Positions 15,049 through 21,766 of a DNA stretch of 27,458 nucleotides are shown here, piece after piece. The position numbers and the translations under genes are program-made. Below the pieces are notes generated by a model. It was not told the DNA's origin, did not search any database, and worked only from the letters and a program-made list of their open reading frames with translations. The DNA comes from JBCDJG01 sp038748065. GTDB taxonomy: Bacteria > Pseudomonadota > Gammaproteobacteria > Pseudomonadales > Halieaceae. The stretch is taken from the NCBI GenBank assembly GCA_038748065.1, contig JBCDJG010000061.1, positions 1-27,458 on the forward strand, in the 5' to 3' direction. Position 1 is the stretch's first letter, and each line of letters begins with the position of its first letter.

Positions 15049-15118
15049 GGTTTTGCTAGGTCGCTATTGTTGTTGTCTGTCGGTTTGGGGCTTTGCCGAT
15101 CCCGGCGTCGTCGGGTCG

Positions 15119-15147
15119 TTGTTTCTGTTCGGCCGGTGACTGATAAT
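15119..15147 (+). promoter_or_regulatory. Sigma70-type promoter of lgt-thyA-folA
   Basis: TTGTTT (15119-15124) and GATAAT (15142-15147) are 17 bp apart, about 40 bp upstream of the lgt ATG. This is the only good match in the 140-bp divergent spacer on the + strand. Confidence 0.55.
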
Positions 15148-15188
15148 ACCTCGCCTACGCCACCCGGCGGAATTTAATCAGGTTGTCG

Positions 15189-16028
15189 ATGCTCACGTAT
15201 CCGGAGATAGACCCGGTCGCCCTGGCCCTGGGGCCCCTCAAAATCCACTGGTACGGCCTCACTTACCTGGCAGGTTTGGGCTTCGCCTGGTGGCTGGCCT
15301 TGAGGCGTTCGGCCTGGGCGCATACGCCCGTGGCGCGCGACCAGGTCGATGACATGATTTTTTACGCGGCCCTGGGTGTGATACTGGGCGGGCGCCTTGG
15401 CTATATCCTTTTTTACGGCATGGACCAGCTGCTGGAGGATCCGCAGTGGGCGCTGCAAATCTGGAAGGGCGGAATGTCCTTCCACGGCGGCATGCTGGGT
15501 GTGATCATCGCCATGTATATTTTCGGCCGCCAACGCGGAATCGGCTTTGGCCAGATGCTGGATTTTGTTGCGCCACTGACCCCAGTGGGTCTTGCCCTGG
15601 GGCGGCTGGGTAACTTCATCGGCCAGGAGCTCTGGGGCCGCCCCACCGACGTGGCCTGGGCCATGGTCTTTCCGCGTGATCCGCTACAGCTGGCCCGGCA
15701 TCCCTCGCAGCTCTACCAGTTTGCTCTGGAAGGCGTGCTGCTGTTTGTGATTCTGCTGTGGTTCTCGCGCAAGCCCCGGCCCACCTGGGCGGTCGGCGGG
15801 CTTTTCGTGCTGGGCTATGGCTGTTTGCGTTTCTTTGCCGAGTTCTTCAGAGAGCCGGATGCGCATCTCGGCTTCCAGGCCCTGGGGTGGATGACCCGCG
15901 GCCAGATTCTCTGCCTGCCGATGATCGCCCTGGGCATATACCTGATCTGGCGCGCCTATCATGGCGCCGGCACGGCAGAGTCCGTAAAGGGTGTTAAAAA
16001 CGTGAAGACTGCGAAAGGGGCCAAGTAA
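15189..16028 (+). CDS. lgt: Prolipoprotein diacylglyceryl transferase
   Basis: Inner-membrane enzyme transferring diacylglycerol from phosphatidylglycerol to the lipobox cysteine, the first step of lipoprotein maturation. The 279-residue polytopic product keeps the essential elements: the H in GGMSFHGG, and GRLGNFIGQELWGR with the conserved Arg, Asn and Glu. It also keeps RHPSQLYQ and EFFREPD. The loop reads NFIGQE rather than the common NFINGE, altering two non-invariant positions. ATG 15189 follows AGG at 7 nt; TTG 15183 would add two residues. The tail VKGVKNVKTAKGAK is a lysine-rich, near-repetitive cytosolic extension. thyA starts 2 nt after its stop. Confidence 0.96.
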   Translation: MLTYPEIDPVALALGPLKIHWYGLTYLAGLGFAWWLALRRSAWAHTPVARDQVDDMIFYAALGVILGGRLGYILFYGMDQLLEDPQWALQIWKGGMSFHGGMLGVIIAMYIFGRQRGIGFGQMLDFVAPLTPVGLALGRLGNFIGQELWGRPTDVAWAMVFPRDPLQLARHPSQLYQFALEGVLLFVILLWFSRKPRPTWAVGGLFVLGYGCLRFFAEFFREPDAHLGFQALGWMTRGQILCLPMIALGIYLIWRAYHGAGTAESVKGVKNVKTAKGAK

Positions 16029-16030
16029 GC

Positions 16031-16864
16031 ATGCGGCAGTATCTCGACCTGCTCCAGGATATTCTCGACAACGGCGTGGAAAAAGGTGATCGCACAGGGA
16101 CGGGCACGCTGTCGGTATTTGGGCGTCAGTACCGGCATGACCTGGCCAGGGGCTTCCCGCTGCTGACCACGAAGAAGCTGCACCTGAAAAGCATCATCAA
16201 TGAGCTGATCTGGTTCCTGAACGGGGACACCAATACGGCCTGGTTGAAGGAAAACGGCGTCAGCATCTGGGACGAGTGGGCGACCGAGGAGGGCGACCTG
16301 GGCCCGATCTACGGTGCGCAGTGGACGGCCTGGCCGACGCGCGATGGCGGCAGCATTAACCAGATCGACTATGTCGTGGACTGTCTGCGCAACAACCCGA
16401 ACAGTCGGCGCATTCTTTTTCACGGCTGGAACGTGGAGTATCTGCCCGACGAGAGTGTCAGCCCTCAGGACAATGCAAAAGCAGGGCGCATGGCCCTGCC
16501 GCCCTGCCACCTGCTGTACCAATTTTATGTAGCCGGGGGCAAGCTGTCATCGCAGCTGTTGATTCGTTCCTCAGACTCTTTCCTGGGCCTTCCCTATAAC
16601 ACGGCGAGCCTGGCAGTGCTGACGCTAATGCTGTGCCAGCAGTGTGAGCTGGAACCTGGTGAGATTGTCATCTGCACCGGGGATTCACACATCTACCTCA
16701 ACCACATCGAACAGGTGCGCGAGCAGCTCAGCCGCGAGCCGCGGCCGCTGCCTCGTCTGAACATCCTGCGCAAGCCCGATAGCATTTATGACTACCGCTT
16801 CGAGGACTTCGAACTGGTGGACTATGACCCGCATCCGCACATAGCGGGCGCGGTGGCGGTCTGA
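16031..16864 (+). CDS. thyA: Thymidylate synthase
   Basis: Converts dUMP and 5,10-methylene-THF to dTMP and dihydrofolate. The 277 residues exceed the 264 of E. coli ThyA. The extra ~13 residues lie just before the catalytic cysteine, in EYLPDESVSPQDNAKAGRM. The catalytic centre is intact: C159 in LPPCHLLYQFYV, RSSDSFLGLPYNTAS (phosphate and pyrimidine contacts) and GDSHIYLNH. Tight coupling to lgt upstream and to folA 4 nt downstream makes functional sense, because the dihydrofolate it makes is the FolA substrate. Confidence 0.97.
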   Translation: MRQYLDLLQDILDNGVEKGDRTGTGTLSVFGRQYRHDLARGFPLLTTKKLHLKSIINELIWFLNGDTNTAWLKENGVSIWDEWATEEGDLGPIYGAQWTAWPTRDGGSINQIDYVVDCLRNNPNSRRILFHGWNVEYLPDESVSPQDNAKAGRMALPPCHLLYQFYVAGGKLSSQLLIRSSDSFLGLPYNTASLAVLTLMLCQQCELEPGEIVICTGDSHIYLNHIEQVREQLSREPRPLPRLNILRKPDSIYDYRFEDFELVDYDPHPHIAGAVAV

Positions 16865-16868
16865 CTGC

Positions 16869-17384
16869 GTGTTGGAACTTGCCGTGATAGTCGCCGTCGC
16901 TGAAAACGGGGTCATTGGCCGCAACAATGCGCTGCCCTGGCATCTGCCGCAGGACCTGCGCTACTTCAAGCAGGTAACGCTGGGTAAGCCAGTGGTGATG
17001 GGCCGCAAGACCTGGGAGTCGATCGGCCGGCCGCTGCCCGGGCGCAGCAATATCGTGATCAGTCGCGATCCGGATTACAGCGCCGAGGGGGTGAGCGTGG
17101 TGGCGTCGCTGGATTTGGCACTCTCACTCGCGGAGGATATCGCTCTCATCGATGGGGCGGACGAATTGATGGTTATCGGGGGGGCGGCGATCTACGCGGA
17201 GGCACTGCCCCGCGCGCAGCGACTCTATGTGACAGAGGTACACGCTGAGGTGCCCGGAGATGCCTACCTCTCCGGCCTCGAGTTGTCCGAGTGGCGCGAA
17301 GTGTCCCGAGAGCGTCATCCTGGCGATGAACACAACGAACTGGACTACAGCTTTGTAGTCTATGAGCGCGAACGCGATAAGTGA
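16869..17384 (+). CDS. folA: Dihydrofolate reductase
   Basis: NADPH-dependent reduction of dihydrofolate to tetrahydrofolate, regenerating the cofactor used by ThyA. The 171-residue product has the standard motifs: ENGVIGRNNALPWHLPQDL (Met20-loop region with the PWHLP core), VMGRKTWESIG (NADPH binding), GRSNIVISRD, and MVIGGAAIYAEALPRA. The acidic catalytic residue lies in PQDLRYFK. The start is GTG 16869, 4 nt after thyA; TTG 16872 is the next codon and also possible. It is the last gene of the lgt-thyA-folA unit. Confidence 0.96.
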   Translation: MLELAVIVAVAENGVIGRNNALPWHLPQDLRYFKQVTLGKPVVMGRKTWESIGRPLPGRSNIVISRDPDYSAEGVSVVASLDLALSLAEDIALIDGADELMVIGGAAIYAEALPRAQRLYVTEVHAEVPGDAYLSGLELSEWREVSRERHPGDEHNELDYSFVVYERERDK

Positions 17385-17410
17385 GTGTTACCTTTGTCTC
17401 GGAGTTGGGC

Positions 17411-17437
17411 GCGGCGTGTAACCTAAATACACACCGC
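17411..17437. repeat. Short inverted repeat between folA and the TonB operon
   Basis: GCGG-C-GTGTA (17411-17420) pairs with TACAC-A-CCGC (17428-17437) around a 7-nt loop, a 9-bp stem with one C/A mismatch. No T-run follows. It could be a factor-assisted terminator for folA, an mRNA end-protecting stem, or an operator for the downstream promoter. Confidence 0.4.
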
Positions 17438-17511
17438 TTGCAAATGCCCCAGACGCGCCGGGGCCGTCATTGAAAAATCGCGCTTGTTGAGTTTAACTAC
17501 GCAGCCTCGGT

Positions 17512-17539
17512 TTGCTGACTCAGAATTTTCCGCTATATA
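17512..17539 (+). promoter_or_regulatory. Candidate promoter of the TonB motor operon
   Basis: TTGCTG (17512-17517) and TATATA (17534-17539) are 16 bp apart, 70 bp before the first ATG. An 8-T run follows at about 17558 in the leader. I found no sequence close to the Fur-box consensus in 17385-17609, so iron control is not evident. Confidence 0.5.
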
Positions 17540-17609
17540 ACTAGTACCGAGTCTCGATTTTTTTTATTAGCTCCGAACTTCTCTGTTGGATATAGGAAAT
17601 ACCATCCCC

Positions 17610-18395
17610 ATGACTATGCATCGATTGAAGAATGTACTGGTCGCTGCGCTTGTCGCTGTGGGTTCCCTCTGGGGTACCACCGCACTTGTGCAGGCCAGCA
17701 CGCTAGAGGACATCCTCAAGATTGGCGACGCCAAGAACGAGGCTGCCCGGCGGTCCCAGGCCAAGATCGACCGGCTCGCGGATGAAACCCGCGACCTGCT
17801 GAACGACTACAAGACGGTGGTCAAGCAGATAGACGGCCTGAAGGTCTACAACGCCCGCCTCGAGCGTCAGATCGAGAACCAGATGGAGCGCGTCGCATCG
17901 ATCGATGAGTCCATCTCCCAGGTGACGGTCATCCAGCGGCAGATGACGCCACTGGTCATCAAGATGATCGACGGCCTCGAGGACTTCGTGAAATTGGACG
18001 TACCCTTCCAGCGGGAAGAACGGCTGGAGCGCGTCCAGTTCCTGCGTGACAACATCGACCGAGCCGATGTCACCGTTGCTGAGAAGTTCCGCGGGGTGCT
18101 GGAAGCCTACAACATTGAGTTGCAATACGGCCGTGGTATCGATACCTACCGCGGCACCATCGATATCGGCGGTACGCAGCGCGATGTCGACTTCCTGCGC
18201 GTAGGTCGCGTGTCGCTCGTCTATCAGACGACAGACGGCGCTTTTTCTGGTGCCTGGGACAAGAGCGCTGGCTCCTGGACGGAACTGCCGGCTGGCGAGT
18301 ACGACGCGGCGATTCGCAAAGGCATTCGCATAGCGAAGAAGCAGGCCACGATCGAACTTTTGGATATGCCCGTGGCGGCACCGGAGGCTAACTGA
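17610..18395 (+). CDS. DUF3450 family periplasmic protein of a TonB system
   Basis: A 261-residue exported protein with an N-terminal signal (MTMHRLKNVLVAALVAVGSL, likely cleaved after VQA near residue 29). A long coiled-coil stretch (~35-110) follows, and then the DUF3450 hallmark LDVPFQREERLERVQFLRD. DUF3450 proteins occur almost only as the first gene of TonB2/TtpC-type operons; their precise job is unknown. ATG 17610 has AGGAAA ~11 nt upstream; an in-frame TTG at 17586 is unlikely. The stop overlaps the next ATG by one base (TGATG). A periplasmic partner or scaffold for the next protein's coiled-coil domain is my inference. Confidence 0.9.
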   Translation: MTMHRLKNVLVAALVAVGSLWGTTALVQASTLEDILKIGDAKNEAARRSQAKIDRLADETRDLLNDYKTVVKQIDGLKVYNARLERQIENQMERVASIDESISQVTVIQRQMTPLVIKMIDGLEDFVKLDVPFQREERLERVQFLRDNIDRADVTVAEKFRGVLEAYNIELQYGRGIDTYRGTIDIGGTQRDVDFLRVGRVSLVYQTTDGAFSGAWDKSAGSWTELPAGEYDAAIRKGIRIAKKQATIELLDMPVAAPEAN

Positions 18396-19777
18396 TGAGC
18401 GTTAAATTTGTAAAAGCGGCTGCGCTGGCAATGTGCGGCACACTGGCGACATCAGCTGGCTCAGCCCTGGCTCAGGAGGCACAGACCCTTGACCAACTGC
18501 TGGAGTTTGTCGAGAAGGGCCAGGTGACCGAGGCCCGCGAAAACCGCGCCCGCGAGCAGCGCTTCTCCCAGGACAAAGCCAATCAGGCGACTGCACTCAG
18601 GAACGCTGAAGCAGAGCGCGCCCGCGAGGAGCAGCGAAGCGCCCAGCTGGAGGATGAGTTCGAGCAGAACGAGCTACTCATCGCCGCCAAGCAGAAGCAG
18701 CTGCAGGAGAAACTCGGTACCTTGACCGAGCTCTTCGGCCACCTGACCTCCGCATCCGGTGACCTCGCCTCCAATATCGAGGTCTCTCTGGCCTCGGCAC
18801 AGTATCCTGATCGCGAGCTCTTCCTGCGTGACCTGGTCTCCAAAATGAGTGGCTCAGACGTGCTGCCGAGCATCGAGGAGATCGAAAAGGTGTGGTACGA
18901 GATGCTCAATGAAATCAACCAGACCGGCGTTGTAACGACCTTCTCAGCCGAGGTCGCCTCGCCTGCCGGTGAGCGTTCAGAGCGTGAAGTTCTGCGCGTG
19001 GGTGCCTTCAATATCGTCGATATGAGCGGCAACTACCTGAGCTTTGAAGACGGCAGCCTGAGTGAGCTGCCCCGCCAGCCCAGTGGGCCCTACACCGGCT
19101 GGGCCGGCAGCCTGGCAACGGCTAGCGGCGGCCTTAACAGCTTTGGTGTTGACCCTACCGGCCCGACCGGCGGCTCCTTCCTCGCGGCGATCATTGACAC
19201 GCCGACGCTGGAAGAGCGCTGGCACCAGGGAGGTTATGTTGGATACGCCATTACTGCGGTCGGCATTTTTGCCTTCCTGCTGGCCATCGTTCGCATGGCG
19301 ATCCTCACGGTCGTTGGCGGCAAAGTCAGCTCGCAGCTCAAGTCCGACAAGGCTAACGACAACAATCCGCTGGGCCGCGTCCTCAAGATTCATGAAGACA
19401 ATCCCACCATGGACACAGAGACGCTCGAGCTCAAGCTGTCCGAGGGCGTGTTGAAGGAAACGCCTAAGCTCGAAAGTGGTCTGACCATACTCAAGATTAT
19501 TGCAGCTGTCGCACCGCTGATGGGTCTGCTGGGTACGGTGACCGGTATGATCCTGACCTTCCAGGCGATTACCATCTTCGGTGCAGGCGACCCCAAGGCG
19601 ATGGCCGGCGGTATTTCCAGCGCATTGATCACAACGGTACTGGGTCTGCTGGTGGCGATTCCCACGGTGCTACTGCACACGATCGTGAATGGCCGTGCCC
19701 AGCGCATCATCCATATTCTCGATGAGCAGACGACGGGTATCGTGGCAGAGCACACAGAAGCCAACCTGAGGTCTTGA
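18395..19777 (+). CDS. TtpC-like MotA/TolQ/ExbB proton channel protein with periplasmic coiled-coil domain
   Basis: A 460-residue fusion-type ExbB relative. The signal peptide ends in SALA near residue 26. A coiled coil spans ~30-110 (rich in A, E, Q, R), followed by a periplasmic domain to ~275. The MotA/TolQ/ExbB domain has membrane segments near 281-305, 363-390 and 408-432. The channel signature is GLLGTVTGMILTFQAITIFG, with the conserved Thr at 381, then DPKAMAGGISSALITTVLGL. In Vibrio the related TtpC is needed for TonB2 but not TonB1 function. It probably contacts DUF3450, TonB or outer-membrane receptors in the periplasm. Confidence 0.9.
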   Translation: MSVKFVKAAALAMCGTLATSAGSALAQEAQTLDQLLEFVEKGQVTEARENRAREQRFSQDKANQATALRNAEAERAREEQRSAQLEDEFEQNELLIAAKQKQLQEKLGTLTELFGHLTSASGDLASNIEVSLASAQYPDRELFLRDLVSKMSGSDVLPSIEEIEKVWYEMLNEINQTGVVTTFSAEVASPAGERSEREVLRVGAFNIVDMSGNYLSFEDGSLSELPRQPSGPYTGWAGSLATASGGLNSFGVDPTGPTGGSFLAAIIDTPTLEERWHQGGYVGYAITAVGIFAFLLAIVRMAILTVVGGKVSSQLKSDKANDNNPLGRVLKIHEDNPTMDTETLELKLSEGVLKETPKLESGLTILKIIAAVAPLMGLLGTVTGMILTFQAITIFGAGDPKAMAGGISSALITTVLGLLVAIPTVLLHTIVNGRAQRIIHILDEQTTGIVAEHTEANLRS

Positions 19778-19778
19778 T

Positions 19779-20297
19779 ATGGGCGGTTTGATCGAGGTTC
19801 TCCTCGGCTTCATGGACAAGGGAGGTGAGGTCCTGTGGCTGATCGCCGCCCTGCTGTTCGTGATGTGGGCGCTGATCTTTGAGCGCGTATGGTACCTGCA
19901 GTTCGGCTGGAAGAAAGATGTTGCGCAGGTCATCGCGCAGTGGGAAGGCCGCGCTGAACGCAAGTCCTGGGAGGCGCGCCAGGTGCGCTCCATGCTGATT
20001 TCCCGGGCGCGCATGCAGATCAATCAGTTCTTGCCGATGATCAAGACCCTGGTAGCACTTTGCCCCTTACTGGGCCTTTTGGGTACCGTATGGGGCATGA
20101 TCGAAGTGTTTAACATTATGGCGGTGACCGGCGGCGGTGATGCCAAGTCGATGGCCGGGGGCGTGCAGCAGGCTACGATCCCGACGATGGCGGGCATGGT
20201 TGCAGCACTCTCGGGTGTATTTGCCAATACTTATGTCACCAGGATTGCCCAGCGGGAATCAGAGTTCCTGACGGACAACCTGACCACCGACCACTGA
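19779..20297 (+). CDS. ExbB-like biopolymer transport protein (short form)
   Basis: A 172-residue inner-membrane proton-channel subunit with three membrane segments (~17-40, 88-112, 132-155). It bears the ExbB signature PLLGLLGTVWGMIEVFNIM, with Thr103 at the ion path, followed by DAKSMAGGVQQATIPTMAGM. It lacks the long N-terminal region of E. coli ExbB, as expected for ExbB2. The start ATG 19779 is one base after the stop of the TtpC-like gene. Together with that gene the operon therefore supplies two different ExbB-type subunits. Confidence 0.93.
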   Translation: MGGLIEVLLGFMDKGGEVLWLIAALLFVMWALIFERVWYLQFGWKKDVAQVIAQWEGRAERKSWEARQVRSMLISRARMQINQFLPMIKTLVALCPLLGLLGTVWGMIEVFNIMAVTGGGDAKSMAGGVQQATIPTMAGMVAALSGVFANTYVTRIAQRESEFLTDNLTTDH

Positions 20298-20310
20298 TAG
20301 AGCATTATTC

Positions 20311-20721
20311 ATGCGCGATAGAAAGCGAGACGGCGATGGGGACGAGGCGCAGATTGATCTGACGCCCATGCTCGACGTGGTGTTCATCATGTTGATCTTC
20401 TTCATCGTGGTCGCCTCCTTCCTGAAGGAGGCGGGCATTGAAGTGAATCGTCCCGACAGTAACGAAAACGAACCGCCGCCGGATGCAACCAGCATCGTGG
20501 TGACGATCACTGGCGATGACCAGATCTGGATGGAGAATCGTCGCATCGATATCCGCGCCGTGCGGGCCAATATTGCCCGTCTGCTGGCGTCAGATCCGGA
20601 GCAGCCGTTTACCGTCAAGACGGAGCCGGGCGCGACGGCGGGGACCCTGCTTGAGGTCGGCGATGCCGCCCGCGAAGCCGGCGTGAAACAGGTGAATTGG
20701 CCAGCGGAGGAGAAGCGTTGA
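20311..20721 (+). CDS. ExbD-like biopolymer transport protein, copy 1
   Basis: A 136-residue protein with one membrane segment and a periplasmic C-terminal domain. The cytosolic N terminus is charged. The essential proton-carrying Asp is D22 in IDLTPMLDVVFIMLIFFIV (equivalent to ExbD D25). The periplasmic part has VVTITGDDQIWMENRRIDI and FTVKTEPGATAGTLLEV, as in the ExbD/TolR fold. It follows ExbB by 13 nt and its stop overlaps the start of the second ExbD by 4 nt. The transmembrane segment is nearly identical to copy 2, but the periplasmic domains differ. Confidence 0.93.
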   Translation: MRDRKRDGDGDEAQIDLTPMLDVVFIMLIFFIVVASFLKEAGIEVNRPDSNENEPPPDATSIVVTITGDDQIWMENRRIDIRAVRANIARLLASDPEQPFTVKTEPGATAGTLLEVGDAAREAGVKQVNWPAEEKR

Positions 20722-21146
20722 GCAGGCGAATGGCAGGCGGAGGCCGAGCCTCCGCGCAGGATGGCGGTGGCGAGGGCGAGATTGACCTGACACCCATGCT
20801 GGACGTGGTGTTCATCATGTTGATCTTTTTCATTGTGACATCGTCCTTCGTGAAAGAGCCCGGCGTGGACCTCGACAAGTACGGTGCCGTAACCACGGAC
20901 CCCTGTGAGCGCGGCACCATTATTTTTGCGGTGAACGATGTGGGTGATGTCTATTACGACAAGAAGCAGATCCCGCTCGACCGGGCCTACCGACTGGCCG
21001 AGGCAGCGAAGAAAGAAGCACCCAAGGCCAACTTTGTGATTCAGTCAGACGTGGATGCGCCGACCTCGGTGCTCAGCGAACTGCTGGCCCTGATTCAACC
21101 CCTGATGGACGCGCCGCTTTGCGCCTCGACGGACGAAGTGGGGTAA
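20718..21146 (+). CDS. ExbD-like biopolymer transport protein, copy 2
   Basis: A 142-residue paralogue of copy 1. The charged Gly-rich cytosolic start precedes IDLTPMLDVVFIMLIFFIV, with D29 as the proton-carrying residue, then a periplasmic domain containing EPGVDLDKYGAVT and NFVIQSDVDAPTSVLSELL. I chose TTG 20718 (TTGA overlap with copy 1) because GGAGGAG sits at 20706-20712, 5 nt upstream; ATG 20730 would be 17 nt away. The C-terminal CASTDEVG has a cysteine absent from copy 1. The two ExbDs most likely form a heterodimer or serve different motors; this is inference. Confidence 0.92.
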   Translation: MSRRMAGGGRASAQDGGGEGEIDLTPMLDVVFIMLIFFIVTSSFVKEPGVDLDKYGAVTTDPCERGTIIFAVNDVGDVYYDKKQIPLDRAYRLAEAAKKEAPKANFVIQSDVDAPTSVLSELLALIQPLMDAPLCASTDEVG

Positions 21147-21151
21147 GGGTA

Positions 21152-21754
21152 ATGAATAGTTCCGTGAGAATGATCCTGTCGATCCTGCTGGCGATACCGG
21201 TAGTGGTCGGCCTCTTTACCATCATGCACAGCCTGATTGACGCCGACTTCGAAAACCCGGAAATCGAAAATCGGAAAATTGCCGATCTGGTCCAGCCGGA
21301 TGAAGAAATCGAGCTGGAGACCTCGACGAAAAAGCCGGAGAAGATGGAAGACCCGGAAGAGCCGCCGCCCGACATGGAAATGCAGCAGCTTGACCTGGAC
21401 ATGGACACCAACGTTGAGAATACGGCACCGACTGCGTCAATCGATATCAAGATTGATAGCACGGGCATGTCCGCTGGCGACGGTGAATATCTGCCCATCG
21501 TCAAGGTTGCGCCCATCTATCCGCGTCGCGCGCAGACCCGCGGCATCACAGGCTACTGCATCGTTGAATACACCGTAACGACCTCGGGTGCGATACGCGA
21601 TCCGCAGCCGGTAGACTGCCAGCCTTCGGGCGTGTTCGAGAGTGCCTCCGTCAAGGCGGCGTTGAAGTTCAAGTACAAGCCCCGCGTGGTGGATGGCGAA
21701 CCAATCGAAGTGGCCGGGGTCCAAAATAAATTCACCTACGAGCTGGAACAGTGA
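21152..21754 (+). CDS. TonB2-like energy transducer
   Basis: A 200-residue TonB-family protein that couples the motor's proton-driven motion to outer-membrane receptors. One N-terminal anchor (~7-26, MILSILLAIPVVVGLFTIM) is followed by a short acidic/proline linker (~45-75, PDEEIELE, EEPPPD), shorter than in E. coli TonB. The C-terminal TonB domain (~112-198) has the conserved YP (123-124) and GYCIVEYTVT. Cys136 and Cys156 could form the disulfide common in this subfamily. ATG 21152 follows AAGGG by 3-4 nt; upstream TTG 21119 overlaps exbD and is unlikely. Confidence 0.94.
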   Translation: MNSSVRMILSILLAIPVVVGLFTIMHSLIDADFENPEIENRKIADLVQPDEEIELETSTKKPEKMEDPEEPPPDMEMQQLDLDMDTNVENTAPTASIDIKIDSTGMSAGDGEYLPIVKVAPIYPRRAQTRGITGYCIVEYTVTTSGAIRDPQPVDCQPSGVFESASVKAALKFKYKPRVVDGEPIEVAGVQNKFTYELEQ

Positions 21755-21766
21755 GGTAGTTGTCTT

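Noticed and set aside
17385..17609. Fur box ahead of the TonB operon
   Set aside because: I looked for GATAATGATAATCATTATC-like repeats and found none close enough to claim.
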